The notes: generated by a model not told the origin, from the letters alone. Positions 1-11,405 are shown, counted from the first letter of the stretch. The stretch is 64,000 nucleotides of DNA from Hyphomicrobiales bacterium (GCA_900471925.1 UCGV01000001.1:62001-126000), one strand, 5' to 3'. Numbers and translations are program-made.

Positions 1-536
1 TTGATGCGCGTCATCGGACGGATATCATGCACGCGATGGCCGTCGGCGCGCAGGATATCGACCACCTGCCAGCTTGCCGCGACCGAAGCCGTGACCTGCC
101 GCACCTTGTCGTTCTTTCCTCGCAGATAGGCGTCGATGTCGGTCAGTACCTTCACCTTTTCCTCGAAGGTCGGCGAGCCGATCGGGTTCTCGTCTGTATA
201 GAGCTTGCGGTTGGTGCCCTGGGGCGCTCCCGCGTAGGAGCCGGAATACCCGCGTGTGACGGCACCGACCGCATCGGCCGCCCGCTTCAACGCCGAAACG
301 GAAAGGTCGCCCGCATGTGCATAGCCGACGGCTTCACCGGCGACAGCGCGCAGTCCAAAACCCTGCTCGGTGTTGAAACTGCCGCCCTTGAGGCGGCCAT
401 TGTCGAAGGTCAGCGACTCCGCCTGCGCGTGCTCGATGAAAAGTTCGCCATCATCGGCGCCGGAAAGCGCCTCGGCGACATGCTTGCGCATGGTGGCTTC
501 ATCGGCATCGAAAAGCGTCAGGAGATCGGTGGTCAT
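1..536 (-). CDS. tldD: TldD metalloprotease, N-terminal part (cut by window edge)
   Basis: The leftward reading frame starts at an ATG at 536 and stays open to the window edge (about 178 codons). The start reads MTTDLLTLFDADEATMRKHV, followed by a segment typical of TldD/PmbA proteins (SLTFDNGRLKGGSF, then GFGLRAVAGEAVGYAHAGDL). TldD forms a heterodimeric zinc protease with TldE that degrades unfolded peptides and matures some microcins; that role is family knowledge. The catalytic HExxxH motif lies beyond the edge, so activity cannot be judged here. It is followed by the IalB gene on the same strand, which lies upstream of it across an 81-bp gap. Confidence 0.85.
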   Translation of the reverse strand, partial: MTTDLLTLFDADEATMRKHVAEALSGADDGELFIEHAQAESLTFDNGRLKGGSFNTEQGFGLRAVAGEAVGYAHAGDLSVSALKRAADAVGAVTRGYSGSYAGAPQGTNRKLYTDENPIGSPTFEEKVKVLTDIDAYLRGKNDKVRQVTASVAASWQVVDILRADGHRVHDIRPMTRI

Positions 537-617
537 GGATATATGCTCCGCATGGAGAGCGGTAATGCTCAATAGCCGATGTAGGTCTGTTGCGCTGCGC
601 GAGCAAGCCCTGCCGTA

Positions 618-1253
618 TCAGGGCAGGGCGTCATAGCCTTCCGCGAAGCCCTTGAGGTCGACAGGAATGCCGATGCCTTCTTCCGGCGTCTGGAAGACGA
701 TGAAGGTCGCCTGCGCGCCGCTGCGGAAGGTTTTCAGGAGTTCGTCCTCGAGAACGACTTCGGCATAGCAGCCATCGGCAAAGCAGCGAACGAAATAGGC
801 GCGCCCGATATCCTTGCCGTCGACATTGAGGCCGAGGCCGTTCGGCAGCAGCACGCCGAGAGGCGCTAGCACGCGCAGAATCTTCGACTTGCGGTCGGCC
901 GTCTTCAGCACGACGACAGACAGGCCGACTTCAGGGCGGTCTTCGGCAATCACGTTCTGCATCAGCGCACATTGTTCGGCCGAAGCGCCCGGCGGCTTGT
1001 CGCAGACGACGGACCATGCGCCGTGATTGGAGCGGACCGTACCGGGGGCAGGCGGCTGCGTCTGTCCGGGCGTCACCTGCTCGACATTCGGCGTAGGCGT
1101 TGCTGGCTGCTGTGCTGGAGCCGGCTTCGGGGCAGGGGTGGCGGGACGCGACTGTGCGGGCGTCGGCGTCTGCTGCGCGAAAACGGGGCTCGTCGCGGCG
1201 GCCGCGATGCCTGCAGTCAGAACAAACGACCGCGCGAGGGAACGGAAACCCAT
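618..1253 (-). CDS. Invasion-associated locus B (IalB) family secreted protein
   Basis: 211 residues. Residues 1-26 form a signal peptide ending in SPVFA, followed by a Pro/Ala/Thr/Gln-rich linker to about residue 75 and then the IalB domain (NHGAWSVVCDK through FQTPEEGIGIPVDLKGF). Four cysteines in the domain (VVCD, EQCA, RCFADGC) could form disulfides in the periplasm. IalB proteins are implicated in erythrocyte invasion by Bartonella, but free-living rhizobia carry several paralogues of unknown role, so no invasion function is inferred. The start at 1253 was chosen because it places the signal peptide at the N-terminus; the longer upstream reading frame has no such feature. It is transcribed divergently from coxB. 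Confidence 0.85.
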   Translation of the reverse strand: MGFRSLARSFVLTAGIAAAATSPVFAQQTPTPAQSRPATPAPKPAPAQQPATPTPNVEQVTPGQTQPPAPGTVRSNHGAWSVVCDKPPGASAEQCALMQNVIAEDRPEVGLSVVVLKTADRKSKILRVLAPLGVLLPNGLGLNVDGKDIGRAYFVRCFADGCYAEVVLEDELLKTFRSGAQATFIVFQTPEEGIGIPVDLKGFAEGYDALP

Positions 1254-1591
1254 GAAAACCTCTGGATATCGAATCATTGCCGCTATTTGTGAAGCTGCCC
1301 ACAAAAAATGAAAAGCCCCGCCCCGTGAAAACCGGGGGACTGCGGCAGAAATAGGACCTCGCCAAAAGAATGTGCAGCGGGCAGATTGGCCACAAAGCGG
1401 GATTTTCGTATGCTGATGAAAAGCTTGCGATGTTTTGCCATGCCCGGAGGTGTGGACTTTGAGCAAAAATGCCGCATAGACAATTGCTTCTGCCTGTTGC
1501 GGCGGATGCCAAACTGTGGTTTGAAGCGCACAGGATGGCAAGGATTCTGCGCTCGATTTATCGCAGATCAGCGCTCGAGGGAGATTACAAG
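1254..1591. other. Divergent promoter region between ialB-like gene and cox operon
   Basis: 338 bp with no convincing gene. It must carry the promoters for the leftward IalB gene and the rightward cox operon. Two GANTC sites (GAATC near 1270 and GATTC near 1541) are potential CcrM methylation targets. No clear operator palindrome was recognised. Confidence 0.5.
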
Positions 1592-2485
1592 GTGATTAAG
1601 AAGGCTTATGCAGCTCTGACCGCGCTGGTCTGTCTGCTTTTTGCTTCCGGCACATATGCCGATCAGCCGATGCCGTGGCAGGCGACCCTGCAGCCGGCAG
1701 CAACGCCGATCATGCGGGAGATCCACTGGTTCGAACAATATACGCTGTGGTTCATCGTACCGATCACGCTTTTCGTTCTCGTTCTGCTGCTGGTCGTCTG
1801 TTTCAAGTTCCGGGCTTCTGCAAACCCGGTTCCCTCCAAGACGAGCCACAACACGATTATCGAAGTCATCTGGACCGTGGGGCCGGTCCTCGTGCTTCTC
1901 TTCCTCGCTATTCCGTCTTTCACGCTGCTGACCGCGCAGCTCACCCTGCCGGAAAATCCTGATGTGACCATCAAGGCGACCGCGACCCAGTGGCAGTGGA
2001 ACTACGAATATGAAGGTTCGGGCGAAAACCCCGTCGCCTTCGACTCCTATCTGCTGAAGGAGCCGGATCGTGCTGCTGCCGGCAAGACCGATCTCGCCGT
2101 TTATCCGCGCCTGCTTGCTGTCGACAACGAACTCGTGCTGCCGGTCAACAAGACTGTGCGCGTTCTCGTCACCGCCGCACCGACCGACGTTATCCACGCT
2201 TTCGCCATGCCGTCCTTCGGCGTCAAGATCGACGCCGTTCCGGGTCGCTTGAACGAGACCTGGTTCCGCGCCGAGCGCGAGGGCCTGTTCTACGGCCAGT
2301 GTTCCGAGCTTTGCGGCAAGGACCACGCGTTCATGCCGATCGCCATCCGCGTCGTCTCCGAGGATAAGTACAAGCAGTGGCTGACTACGGCCGCCAGCGA
2401 CTTGCCCGGCGCCTACAAGACACTGATCGCCGCTGCCGATGGTTCTGCAAAGACCGTCGATGTCGCTGAAAACGTCGCAAAGTAA
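1592..2485 (+). CDS. coxB: Cytochrome c oxidase subunit II
   Basis: 297 residues with a GTG start at 1592, preceded by a purine-rich GAGGGAG ribosome site; upstream in-frame ATGs lack a signal sequence. Residues 1-22 are a signal peptide (cleavage near TYA-DQ). Two membrane helices follow (about 45-70 and 85-110), then a periplasmic cupredoxin domain. The CuA site CSELCGKDHAFM is complete, with cysteines 237 and 241, then His and Met. It accepts electrons from cytochrome c and passes them to subunit I of the aa3-type oxidase. It is the first gene of the cox operon; coxA follows after 17 bp. Confidence 0.97.
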   Translation: MIKKAYAALTALVCLLFASGTYADQPMPWQATLQPAATPIMREIHWFEQYTLWFIVPITLFVLVLLLVVCFKFRASANPVPSKTSHNTIIEVIWTVGPVLVLLFLAIPSFTLLTAQLTLPENPDVTIKATATQWQWNYEYEGSGENPVAFDSYLLKEPDRAAAGKTDLAVYPRLLAVDNELVLPVNKTVRVLVTAAPTDVIHAFAMPSFGVKIDAVPGRLNETWFRAEREGLFYGQCSELCGKDHAFMPIAIRVVSEDKYKQWLTTAASDLPGAYKTLIAAADGSAKTVDVAENVAK

Positions 2486-2490
2486 GATAG

Positions 2491-4206
<1,716 letters not shown>

Positions 4207-4218
4207 GATGCTGGAATT

Positions 4219-4248
4219 CCAGACGCCGCAGGCAGCTGCGGCGTCTGG
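4219..4248 (+). repeat. Perfect 13-bp stem, 4-nt loop hairpin between coxA and ctaB
   Basis: CCAGACGCCGCAG and CTGCGGCGTCTGG are exact reverse complements separated by GCAG. The hairpin begins 13 bp after the coxA stop and ends 22 bp before the ctaB start. No run of T follows, so it is not a classical intrinsic terminator. It more likely acts as an RNA-stability or processing element, or reduces expression of the assembly genes relative to coxBA; that role is inference. Confidence 0.75.
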
Positions 4249-4270
4249 CAGTTAAGTTATTCAGGACGGA

Positions 4271-5230
4271 ATGATGACGGTAATCGACAATCACGAGGCT
4301 CTTGCGAACGACGGCGACTTTCGCCTGTCGGAAGCTGGTGCGCGCGATTATTTCGAGCTTCTGAAGCCGCGGGTCATGTCGCTCGTGGTCTTCACGGCCC
4401 TTGCCGGCCTGGTGCTGGCGCCGGGACATATCAACCCCGTTCTCGGCCTGATCGCCATTCTTTGCATTGCCGTCGGCGCTGGAGCGTCTGGTGCGCTGAA
4501 CATGTGGTATGACGCCGATATCGACGCGATCATGACCCGCACCGCCAAGCGCCCGATCCCGGCCGGCCGTATCATGCCCAAGGAAGCGCTGGCCTTCGGC
4601 CTCGTGCTCTCCTGCTTCTCGGTGACGATCCTGGGTCTTGCAGTCAACTGGCTGTCGGCCTCGCTCCTCGCCTTCACCATCTTCTTCTATGCCGTGATCT
4701 ACACGATGTGGCTGAAGCGCTCGACGCCGCAGAACATCGTTATCGGTGGCGCGGCCGGCGCCTTCCCGCCGATGATCGGCTGGGCCTGCGTGACCAATTC
4801 GATCACGATCGAAAGCACCGTACTCTTCCTCGTCATCTTCTTGTGGACGCCGGCCCATTTCTGGGCGCTCGCGCTCTTCAAGATGCGTGATTACGAGGCC
4901 GTCGGCGTGCCGATGTTGCCGAACGTGTCGGGCGAACGGACCACCAAGCATCAGATCGTTGCTTATGCCGTGCTGACCGGCATCTGCGCCGTATTGCCGG
5001 CCGTACTCGGCTTCGCGAGCCTGGGTTACGGGATAATCGCCGCGCTGCTGAGCGCCGTCTTCATATACTGTTCCATCGCCGTCTGGCGCATGCCCGATGG
5101 CGATCTCAAGATGATCCCGGCGAAGAAGCTCTTTGGCTTCTCGATCTTCTATCTCTTCGCGATTTTCTCCGCGTTGATGCTCGACCGGCTGCTTGTCGTG
5201 TTGGTCTCGTATGCAGGAGGCTCGTTCTGA
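4271..5230 (+). CDS. ctaB: Protohaem IX farnesyltransferase (haem O synthase)
   Basis: 319 residues of the UbiA prenyltransferase superfamily with about nine membrane helices. The diagnostic aspartate-rich motif [19 protein letters not shown] is present at about residues 77-95. The enzyme adds a farnesyl group to haem b to make haem O, the precursor of haem a needed by CoxA. Start ATGATG at 4271 follows an AGGA element. The stop codon overlaps the start of coxF (TGATG), which suggests coupled translation. Confidence 0.96.
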   Translation: MMTVIDNHEALANDGDFRLSEAGARDYFELLKPRVMSLVVFTALAGLVLAPGHINPVLGLIAILCIAVGAGASGALNMWYDADIDAIMTRTAKRPIPAGRIMPKEALAFGLVLSCFSVTILGLAVNWLSASLLAFTIFFYAVIYTMWLKRSTPQNIVIGGAAGAFPPMIGWACVTNSITIESTVLFLVIFLWTPAHFWALALFKMRDYEAVGVPMLPNVSGERTTKHQIVAYAVLTGICAVLPAVLGFASLGYGIIAALLSAVFIYCSIAVWRMPDGDLKMIPAKKLFGFSIFYLFAIFSALMLDRLLVVLVSYAGGSF

Positions 5231-5367
5231 TGGAACTGGTCAAGCTCACGGAAGCGCAGCGCAAATCGCGCCGCAACCGCAACATCGCACTCGGCCTCGT
5301 GCTCGCCGGTCTGGTGGTCCTTTTCTACGCCATCACCATCGTCAAGTTCCTTGGGCACGGAGGCTGA
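5230..5367 (+). CDS. coxF: CoxF-like 45-residue membrane protein
   Basis: A short gene whose ATG overlaps the ctaB stop by one base. The product starts [18 protein letters not shown] and has one hydrophobic helix (about residues 19-40, [20 protein letters not shown]) ending KFLGHGG. Genes of this size and sequence sit between ctaB and ctaG in many rhizobia and bradyrhizobia and are called CoxF. The molecular function is not established; a role in oxidase assembly is inferred from position. The next gene, ctaG, starts 5 bp later, and its ribosome site lies inside the last codons of coxF. Confidence 0.85.
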   Translation: MELVKLTEAQRKSRRNRNIALGLVLAGLVVLFYAITIVKFLGHGG

Positions 5368-5372
5368 CCGAG

Positions 5373-5978
5373 ATGAACGACGCCGTCAACGCACCGAAGA
5401 AGCCGCGCAACAATGCAGCCGTCGTCTTCATGTGCCTGAGCTTCGTTGTCGGCATGGGTGCCGCGAGTTACGCGGCCGTTCCGCTCTATCGTATCTTTTG
5501 CCAGGTGACCGGCTATAACGGCACGACGCAGCGCGTCGATCAGGTATCGAACGTCATTCTCGACCGCACCATGCGCGTCACCTTCGATGCCAATGTCGCT
5601 CCCGGTCTGCAGTGGGAGTTCAAGCCGGTCGAGCGCGAGGTCAATCCGAAGATCGGCGAGACCATTCAGGTCAATTTCATTGCCGAAAACAGGTCCAACG
5701 AAACCCAGCGCGGCCAGGCGATCTTCAACGTGACGCCGGGCGAGGCGGGCGCCTATTTCAACAAGGTGCATTGTTTCTGCTTTAATGAAACGGATCTGAA
5801 GCCGGGCGAAAAGCTTGAAATGCCGGTCGTGTTCTACATCGATCCGGATATTACCAAGGCCGCTGAATCGAAAAGCATTCACACGGTCACGCTGTCATAC
5901 ACGTTCTATCCCAAAGAGGGTCCGAAGCCGGTGGCTTCGAATGAGGGTAGTGCGGGACAGGCTGAAAAGAAACTTTGA
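5373..5978 (+). CDS. ctaG: Cytochrome c oxidase assembly protein CtaG (Cox11 type)
   Basis: 201 residues. One N-terminal membrane anchor (about 17-38) is followed by a periplasmic immunoglobulin-like domain. The copper-binding CFCF motif is present ([17 protein letters not shown]). Cox11/CtaG delivers copper to the CuB centre of subunit I. The ATG at 5373 is preceded at good spacing by GGAGG at 5359-5363; longer in-frame starts would read through coxF. Confidence 0.95.
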   Translation: MNDAVNAPKKPRNNAAVVFMCLSFVVGMGAASYAAVPLYRIFCQVTGYNGTTQRVDQVSNVILDRTMRVTFDANVAPGLQWEFKPVEREVNPKIGETIQVNFIAENRSNETQRGQAIFNVTPGEAGAYFNKVHCFCFNETDLKPGEKLEMPVVFYIDPDITKAAESKSIHTVTLSYTFYPKEGPKPVASNEGSAGQAEKKL

Positions 5979-6035
5979 TTGAGGAGTGTTTCCGGCGGGG
6001 CCGGAAGCGGAGAAGGAAGACACCGGGGATCTGAC

Positions 6036-6914
6036 ATGGCCGATGCTCATCAGAAGAATCACGACTATCACATCATAGCTCCTAGCCCGTGGCCGATCCT
6101 GGCTTCGCTTGGAGCATTCCTGATGGCCTTCGGCGGCGTCGGCTACATGCGCTACCTGAACGGCGGCTCGCTGCACGTTTTCGGCATCGAATGGGCCCAT
6201 CCGTGGCTGTTTTTCATCGGCCTCGCGGTCGTGCTCTATGTCATGTACGGCTGGTGGGCAGACACCGTGAAGGAAGCCCATGAGGGCGCCCACACGCGTG
6301 TGGTGTCTCTGCACCTGCGCTACGGCATGATCATGTTCATCGCTTCCGAAGTGATGTTCTTCGTCGCCTGGTTCTGGGCCTATTTCGACGCCAGCCTCTA
6401 TCCGCACGAGGCCATCCAGGCTTCACGCCTTGCCTATACCGGTGGCGTCTGGCCGCCAAAGGGCATCGAAGTTCTCGATCCCTGGCACCTGCCGATCTAC
6501 AACACCGTCATCCTGCTGCTGTCGGGCACGACGGTCACCTGGGCTCACCACGCTCTGCTGCACAACGACCGCAAGGGCATGATCCAGGGCCTGACCCTGA
6601 CCGTTCTGCTCGGCGTGCTTTTCTCCTGCGTCCAGGCTTACGAATATGCCCACGCACCGTTTGCCTTCAAGGCATCGATCTACGGCGCGACCTTCTTCAT
6701 GGCCACGGGCTTCCACGGCTTCCACGTTCTCGTTGGTACCATCTTCCTGCTGGTCTGCCTGATCCGTGCTCTGCGCGGCGACTTCACCCCGAAGCAGCAT
6801 TTCGGCTTCGAGGCTGCTGCCTGGTACTGGCACTTCGTCGACGTCGTCTGGCTGTTCCTGTTCTTCTGCATCTATGTCTGGGGCGGCTGGGGCGCTCCGG
6901 TGGCTGCAGGCTGA
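6036..6914 (+). CDS. ctaE: Cytochrome c oxidase subunit III
   Basis: 292 residues with seven membrane helices. The start [20 protein letters not shown] and conserved stretches such as [20 protein letters not shown] and [14 protein letters not shown] are typical of subunit III. The subunit stabilises the oxidase core and its proton uptake. The ATG at 6036 was preferred to an upstream TTG in the same frame because it gives the usual N-terminus. It is the last gene of the core cox operon and is followed by a strong terminator. Confidence 0.96.
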   Translation: MADAHQKNHDYHIIAPSPWPILASLGAFLMAFGGVGYMRYLNGGSLHVFGIEWAHPWLFFIGLAVVLYVMYGWWADTVKEAHEGAHTRVVSLHLRYGMIMFIASEVMFFVAWFWAYFDASLYPHEAIQASRLAYTGGVWPPKGIEVLDPWHLPIYNTVILLLSGTTVTWAHHALLHNDRKGMIQGLTLTVLLGVLFSCVQAYEYAHAPFAFKASIYGATFFMATGFHGFHVLVGTIFLLVCLIRALRGDFTPKQHFGFEAAAWYWHFVDVVWLFLFFCIYVWGGWGAPVAAG

Positions 6915-6932
6915 TACAGGCCTTATCGATAT

Positions 6933-6964
6933 AAAAAGGCGGGTGCCATCGGCCCCGCCTTTTT
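6933..6964. terminator. Bidirectional intrinsic terminator after ctaE
   Basis: GGCGGG (6938-6943) pairs with CCCGCC (6954-6959), flanked by AAAAA on the left and TTTTT on the right. It can end both the rightward cox transcript and the leftward kinase-like gene that stops at 6968. Confidence 0.85.
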
Positions 6965-6967
6965 CTT

Positions 6968-7609
6968 TTACCGCTGTTCGGCCAGCCTCTCGAAAGCCGA
7001 GGGCTCGGGAATGCCGAGATCCAGCTGATGACGGATCGCCTCGGCGCATTCGAGCGCCGTCAGCACCGATGTATCGACCTCCATGTCGTAAAGACCGGGG
7101 CGATGCACCTGATCCTGCCAGCGCTGTACCGGTTCCGGCACGGGAGCGTCGGCCGTCGCACGCAGGTAGAGCGTCTCGCGCCCTTCTTCGACGATTTCCC
7201 TACGGCGCATGATCGTCTCGATCGGACAGTGAACGCCGACGAAGAGAACGGAGAAGCCGTCCAGTCTCCGGGCACAGTCACCGAGAATGCCGAGCGGCTG
7301 GGAATAGCTGTCGTGATGGCCGAGATCGGCCACGACATTCAGCCCCAGGCCGGCGTGAATGGCGATTGATTCGTAAAGCGCGGCGTAGAGGAAGGGGATG
7401 AGTTCTTCGAGATCCGGCCGCTCGCCGCCGGGCCTCAGCCCGATGCCGGGCAGGTAGCGCTTCGGCGTCATGGCATTATAGGTGTCGACGCCGAGGTTGA
7501 TCCACGGCCCGTCGAATTCGTCCTGAATTGCGCGCGCAATGCTGGATTTGCCGCTTCGCGGTGTGCCGTTCAGAATAATGATCTGTCCGGCGTGGCTGTC
7601 ATTGGTCAT
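6968..7609 (-). CDS. Chloramphenicol phosphotransferase-like P-loop kinase
   Basis: 213 residues. A Walker A motif GTPRSGKSS lies at residues 15-23 in the N-terminal strand-loop context IIILNGTPRSGKSS. The rest (WINLGVDTYNAM, VVADLGHHDS, VLFVGVHCPIE, RRREIVEEGRET) matches the CPT family, which includes Streptomyces chloramphenicol 3-O-phosphotransferase. Homologues outside antibiotic producers have unknown substrates, so a resistance role is not claimed. It lies on the opposite strand between ctaE and the DUF983/SURF1 pair, interrupting an otherwise rightward oxidase block. Confidence 0.8.
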   Translation of the reverse strand: MTNDSHAGQIIILNGTPRSGKSSIARAIQDEFDGPWINLGVDTYNAMTPKRYLPGIGLRPGGERPDLEELIPFLYAALYESIAIHAGLGLNVVADLGHHDSYSQPLGILGDCARRLDGFSVLFVGVHCPIETIMRRREIVEEGRETLYLRATADAPVPEPVQRWQDQVHRPGLYDMEVDTSVLTALECAEAIRHQLDLGIPEPSAFERLAEQR

Positions 7610-7734
7610 GAGTCTTCTTCTTCTGTTTGGCGCGAATCGCTGAGGCGAAAACGCGCAGGCATTTCCATTCGGGATGCGAATACATTATGGGAGAGTTAAG
7701 GCAGACGACCAAGGGCCGTCGGCGGGAGATGGAC

Positions 7735-8115
7735 ATGAGTGAAGACAGCGCGCAATTTCCACCAGTCGATCCGGTCAAGACCGGCATCAAGGGATGTTGC
7801 CCGCGCTGCGGCAACGGCCAGCTTTTTGACGGTGTACTGGGCCTGAAGCCGCGCTGCGCCGCCTGCGGGCTCGACTATTCCTTTGCCGATGCCGGCGATG
7901 GCCCTGCCGTCTTCGTCATTCTCATTGTCGGCTTCATCATTATCGGTTCGGTGCTCTGGCTGCAGGTCAACTACGCGCCGCCGATCTGGGTTCATATCCT
8001 GCTCTTCGCCCCGCTGACGATCATCCTGTCGCTGCTGGCGCTGCGCTGGGCCAAAGGTATCCTCATCGCCATGCAATATCGCCACAATGCCCGTGAGGGA
8101 CGCCTGAGTGACTGA
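7735..8115 (+). CDS. DUF983 family zinc-ribbon membrane protein
   Basis: 126 residues. A cysteine-rich N-terminal segment (CCPRCG at 21-26, CAACG at 41-45) resembles a zinc ribbon, followed by two hydrophobic helices (about 58-80 and 85-105). DUF983 proteins occur next to cytochrome oxidase assembly genes in alphaproteobacteria; the function is unknown. The ATG at 7735 has GGGAG six bases upstream; in-frame ATGs at 7729 and 7687 are possible alternatives. Its last bases overlap the GTG start of SURF1. Confidence 0.85.
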   Translation: MSEDSAQFPPVDPVKTGIKGCCPRCGNGQLFDGVLGLKPRCAACGLDYSFADAGDGPAVFVILIVGFIIIGSVLWLQVNYAPPIWVHILLFAPLTIILSLLALRWAKGILIAMQYRHNAREGRLSD

Positions 8116-8860
8116 CATCGAAAGTCCGGCCCCGCGCCGCAAGCTGCCGGTTTTCACCGGCATCATCGTTCTGATCGCGCTCGCCATCCTGATTTCGCTT
8201 GGCACCTGGCAAGTAGAGCGCCTTCACTGGAAGGAAGGGCTGCTCGCCGATATCGCCGAGCGCCGAGCCGCGGCCCCGGTTCCACTTGCCGATATCGAGG
8301 CCATGGCCGCTCAGGGTGGCGATATCGAATACCGCATGGTCACGGCGACCGGCCGCTACATCAATAACAAGGAGCGCCACTTCTTCGCCACCTGGCGCGG
8401 CCAGACCGGCTATTACATCTACACGCCGTTGCAGCTCGCAGACGAGCGCTATCTCTTCGTCAACCGAGGCTTCGTTCCCTATGAGAACAAGGAGCCGGAA
8501 ATGCGCATGCAGGGCCAGTTGACAGGCCAGCAGACCGTGACCGGCCTTGCGCGTGCAAAATTGCCAGGCAAACCTTCCTGGGTCGTGCCGGATAATGACG
8601 TGGCGAAGAATATCTTCTACTGGAAAGATCTCGATCTCATGGCATCGAGCGTTGATCTCGACAAGGCCAGCGTCCTGCCCTTCTTCGTCGATGCCGACTC
8701 TACGCTGAACCCGAAGGGCTTGCCGATCGGCGGCGTCACACAGGTGGACCTTCCGAACGACCATCTGCAATATGCCTTCACTTGGTACGGGCTGGCGGTC
8801 GTGCTGATCGTTGTCGTCGCGATCTCCTGGTTTCGCCCCCGCAAGGGTGCTGCGCAATAG
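8108..8860 (+). CDS. SURF1 family cytochrome oxidase assembly protein
   Basis: 250 residues with two membrane helices (about 14-33 and 222-241) enclosing a periplasmic domain, the usual SURF1 topology. Signature pieces include GTWQVERLHWK after helix 1, VNRGFVPYE, and NDHLQYAFTWYGLA before helix 2. SURF1 proteins help insert haem a into subunit I. The GTG at 8108 overlaps the DUF983 stop by 8 bp, suggesting translational coupling. Together with DUF983 it completes the oxidase block across the inserted kinase-like gene. Confidence 0.92.
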   Translation: MTDIESPAPRRKLPVFTGIIVLIALAILISLGTWQVERLHWKEGLLADIAERRAAAPVPLADIEAMAAQGGDIEYRMVTATGRYINNKERHFFATWRGQTGYYIYTPLQLADERYLFVNRGFVPYENKEPEMRMQGQLTGQQTVTGLARAKLPGKPSWVVPDNDVAKNIFYWKDLDLMASSVDLDKASVLPFFVDADSTLNPKGLPIGGVTQVDLPNDHLQYAFTWYGLAVVLIVVVAISWFRPRKGAAQ

Positions 8861-8920
8861 TATCGCTTCAATTCCGCCCCATATTGGGTTAGACGTCCCT
8901 GAAGCTAACCTGGATATGTT

Positions 8921-9925
8921 ATGAATATTGCGGCAAAACCTCCTCTGACGATCAGGCTCTGCGGTCCGCGCGGCTTCTGTGCCGGCGTTGACAGGGCGAT
9001 CCAGATCGTCGTGCTGGCGCTGAAAGCTTATGGCGCGCCCGTCTATGTCCGCCACGAGATCGTCCATAACCGCTATGTCGTGGAAGGTCTGGAGGCCAAG
9101 GGCGCCGTTTTCGTCGAGGAGCTTGACGAGATCCCGGCAGAACATCGCGCCCAGCCGGTCGTCTTTTCGGCCCATGGCGTGCCGAAATCGGTGCCCGAGG
9201 ATGCCAATGCCCGCAACCTCTTTTATCTCGACGCCACCTGTCCGCTGGTTTCCAAGGTCCACAAGCAGGCGATGCGCCACAATCGCCTCGGCCGCCATGT
9301 CGTGCTGATCGGCCATGCCGGCCATCCGGAGGTGATCGGCACCATGGGCCAGCTTCCCGAGGGTGCCGTATCGCTTATCGAAACGGTCGAGGATGTCGAT
9401 GCCTATCAGCCTGCCGATTCCGACAACCTCGGCTACGTGACGCAGACGACACTCTCTGTCGATGATACCGCTGGCGTCATCAAGCGGCTGGAAGAGCGCT
9501 TCCCAAACCTGAATGCACCGGCCGCCGATTCCATCTGCTATGCCACGACCAACCGCCAGGAAGTGTTGAAGGAAGCCGCCCCGGGCTGTGATCTCTTCAT
9601 CATCGTCGGCGCCCCGAATTCCTCTAATTCCAAGCGTCTCGTTGAAGTGGCGCTCAGGGCAGGGGCGAAGAAATCGATCCTCGTGCAGCGCGCTTCCGAA
9701 CTCGACTGGGATGAGATCGGCCCGATCGGCACGCTCGGCCTTTCGGCCGGCGCTTCCGCGCCGGAAGTGATCGTCAACGAAATCATCGAAGCCTTCCGTA
9801 CCCGGTTCGATGCCCGAGTCGAGCTTGCCGAAACGGTTCAGGAAAACGAACATTTCCTTGTCAATCGCGAGCTGCGCAGCCTTGAGCTGACGACCGCGGA
9901 TATGGCATTCGTGAACGGAGAATGA
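8921..9925 (+). CDS. ispH: 4-hydroxy-3-methylbut-2-enyl diphosphate reductase
   Basis: 334 residues (LytB/IspH). The three cysteines that bind the iron-sulfur cluster are visible in [24 protein letters not shown] and [10 protein letters not shown]. The conserved histidines lie in [17 protein letters not shown] and GHAGHPEV. It performs the last step of the MEP pathway, making isopentenyl and dimethylallyl diphosphate. It is followed by thrB and rnhA on the same strand, an order common in rhizobia. Confidence 0.97.
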   Translation: MNIAAKPPLTIRLCGPRGFCAGVDRAIQIVVLALKAYGAPVYVRHEIVHNRYVVEGLEAKGAVFVEELDEIPAEHRAQPVVFSAHGVPKSVPEDANARNLFYLDATCPLVSKVHKQAMRHNRLGRHVVLIGHAGHPEVIGTMGQLPEGAVSLIETVEDVDAYQPADSDNLGYVTQTTLSVDDTAGVIKRLEERFPNLNAPAADSICYATTNRQEVLKEAAPGCDLFIIVGAPNSSNSKRLVEVALRAGAKKSILVQRASELDWDEIGPIGTLGLSAGASAPEVIVNEIIEAFRTRFDARVELAETVQENEHFLVNRELRSLELTTADMAFVNGE

Positions 9926-9990
9926 GGCGAGGGGATTTCCCCTCCGTCCTGCCCATCTGACAACATCGCCTCGACAGTGAGACACCCACC

Positions 9991-10956
9991 TTGGCAGTTT
10001 ACACCGATATCGCCGAAGACGAGCTGAAATGGTTTCTCACCGAATATGATGCCGGCCAGCTGCTCTCCTATAAGGGTATTGCCGAAGGTGTGGAGAATTC
10101 CAACTTTCTGCTGCACACGTCGAAGGCGCCGCTCATCCTGACGCTTTATGAGAAGCGGGTGGAAAAGAACGATCTGCCTTTTTTCCTTGGCCTGATGCAG
10201 CATCTGGCGGCACGCGGCCTGTCCTGCCCGTTGCCGCTGCCGCGCAAGGATGGTGCGCTGCTCGGCACGTTGTCGGGCCGCCCTGCAGCCCTCATCTCCT
10301 TCCTTGAGGGCATGTGGCTAAGAAAGCCGGAAGCCAAGCACTGCCGCGAAGTCGGTAAGGCGTTGGCGCAGATGCATGTCGCCGGGGAAGGTTTTGCGCT
10401 GACACGCACGAACGCGCTTTCGCTCGATGGCTGGCAGGCACTCTGGGACAAATCCGAGGAACGCGCCGACGAAGTGGAATTCGGCCTGCAGAACGAAATT
10501 CGCAGCGATCTCAATTTCCTGCGCGCCTATTGGCCGAAGGATCTGCCGGCCGGCGTCATCCATGCCGACCTTTTTCCCGACAACGTCTTCTTCCTCGGTG
10601 ATGAACTGTCGGGCCTGATCGATTTCTATTTTGCCTGCAATGATCTTCTCGCCTACGACGTCTCGATCTGCCTCAATGCCTGGTGCTTCGAGAAGGACGG
10701 AGCCTATAACATCACCAAGGGAAAGCAGATGCTGGAAGGTTACCAGAGCGTGCGGCCGCTGAACGAGGCTGAGATCAAAGCTCTGCCGGTTCTCTCCCGC
10801 GGCTCGGCACTGCGCTTCTTCCTGACCCGCCTCTATGATTGGCTGACGACGCCGGAGGGCGCGATGGTCACCAAGAAGGATCCGCTGGAATATCTGCGCA
10901 AGCTGCGCTTCCACCGCCAGATTTCCTCGCCGGCCGAATACGGACTGAGCCTATGA
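9991..10956 (+). CDS. thrB: Homoserine kinase (aminoglycoside phosphotransferase-fold type)
   Basis: 321 residues with a TTG start at 9991, the usual N-terminus for rhizobial ThrB ([16 protein letters not shown]). The fold is APH-like, not GHMP: the catalytic loop [13 protein letters not shown] and the following [11 protein letters not shown] supply the active Asp and metal ligand. It phosphorylates homoserine in threonine synthesis; the next enzyme, ThrC, is encoded at 24,376-25,776. The stop overlaps the rnhA start (ATGA). Confidence 0.95.
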   Translation: MAVYTDIAEDELKWFLTEYDAGQLLSYKGIAEGVENSNFLLHTSKAPLILTLYEKRVEKNDLPFFLGLMQHLAARGLSCPLPLPRKDGALLGTLSGRPAALISFLEGMWLRKPEAKHCREVGKALAQMHVAGEGFALTRTNALSLDGWQALWDKSEERADEVEFGLQNEIRSDLNFLRAYWPKDLPAGVIHADLFPDNVFFLGDELSGLIDFYFACNDLLAYDVSICLNAWCFEKDGAYNITKGKQMLEGYQSVRPLNEAEIKALPVLSRGSALRFFLTRLYDWLTTPEGAMVTKKDPLEYLRKLRFHRQISSPAEYGLSL

Positions 10957-11405
10957 AGCACATCGATATTTTCACGGACGGAGCCTGTTCCGGCAATCCC
11001 GGCCCCGGTGGGTGGGGTGCGGTGCTGCGTTACGGTGATGTGGAAAGAGAACTCTCCGGCGGCGAAGCGGAGACCACCAACAACCGCATGGAACTGCTGG
11101 CCGCCATCTCGGCGCTGACCGCCTTGAAGGAGCCGTGCGAGGTCGATCTCTATACCGACAGTGCCTATGTGAAAGACGGCATTTCCAAATGGATTTTCGG
11201 CTGGAAGAAAAACGGCTGGAAAACAGCTGACAAGAAGCCGGTGAAGAATGCCGAGCTCTGGCAGGCTCTCGAAGAGGCCCGCAACCGCCACAAGGTCACG
11301 CTCCACTGGGTCAAGGGCCATGCCGGCCACCCCGAAAACGAGCGTGCTGACGAGCTTGCCCGCCAAGGCATGGAACCGTTCAAGAAGAGCAAGAAGGCGG
11401 GCTGA
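10953..11405 (+). CDS. rnhA: Ribonuclease HI
   Basis: 150 residues. The catalytic acidic residues sit in [35 protein letters not shown] and [11 protein letters not shown]. It cleaves RNA in RNA-DNA hybrids. The ATG at 10953 overlaps the thrB stop, so it is probably translated by coupling. An 8-bp inverted repeat straddles its stop codon (11396-11416) before the convergent metallopeptidase gene. Confidence 0.96.
   Translation: MKHIDIFTDGACSGNPGPGGWGAVLRYGDVERELSGGEAETTNNRMELLAAISALTALKEPCEVDLYTDSAYVKDGISKWIFGWKKNGWKTADKKPVKNAELWQALEEARNRHKVTLHWVKGHAGHPENERADELARQGMEPFKKSKKAG

Noticed and set aside
6968..7609. Antibiotic resistance gene call for the CPT-like protein
   Set aside because: Only the fold and P-loop support the family; most members have no link to chloramphenicol.
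8063..9985. A 640-codon frame antisense to SURF1 and ispH
   Set aside because: It runs through two well-supported genes, and its product has no recognisable motif.
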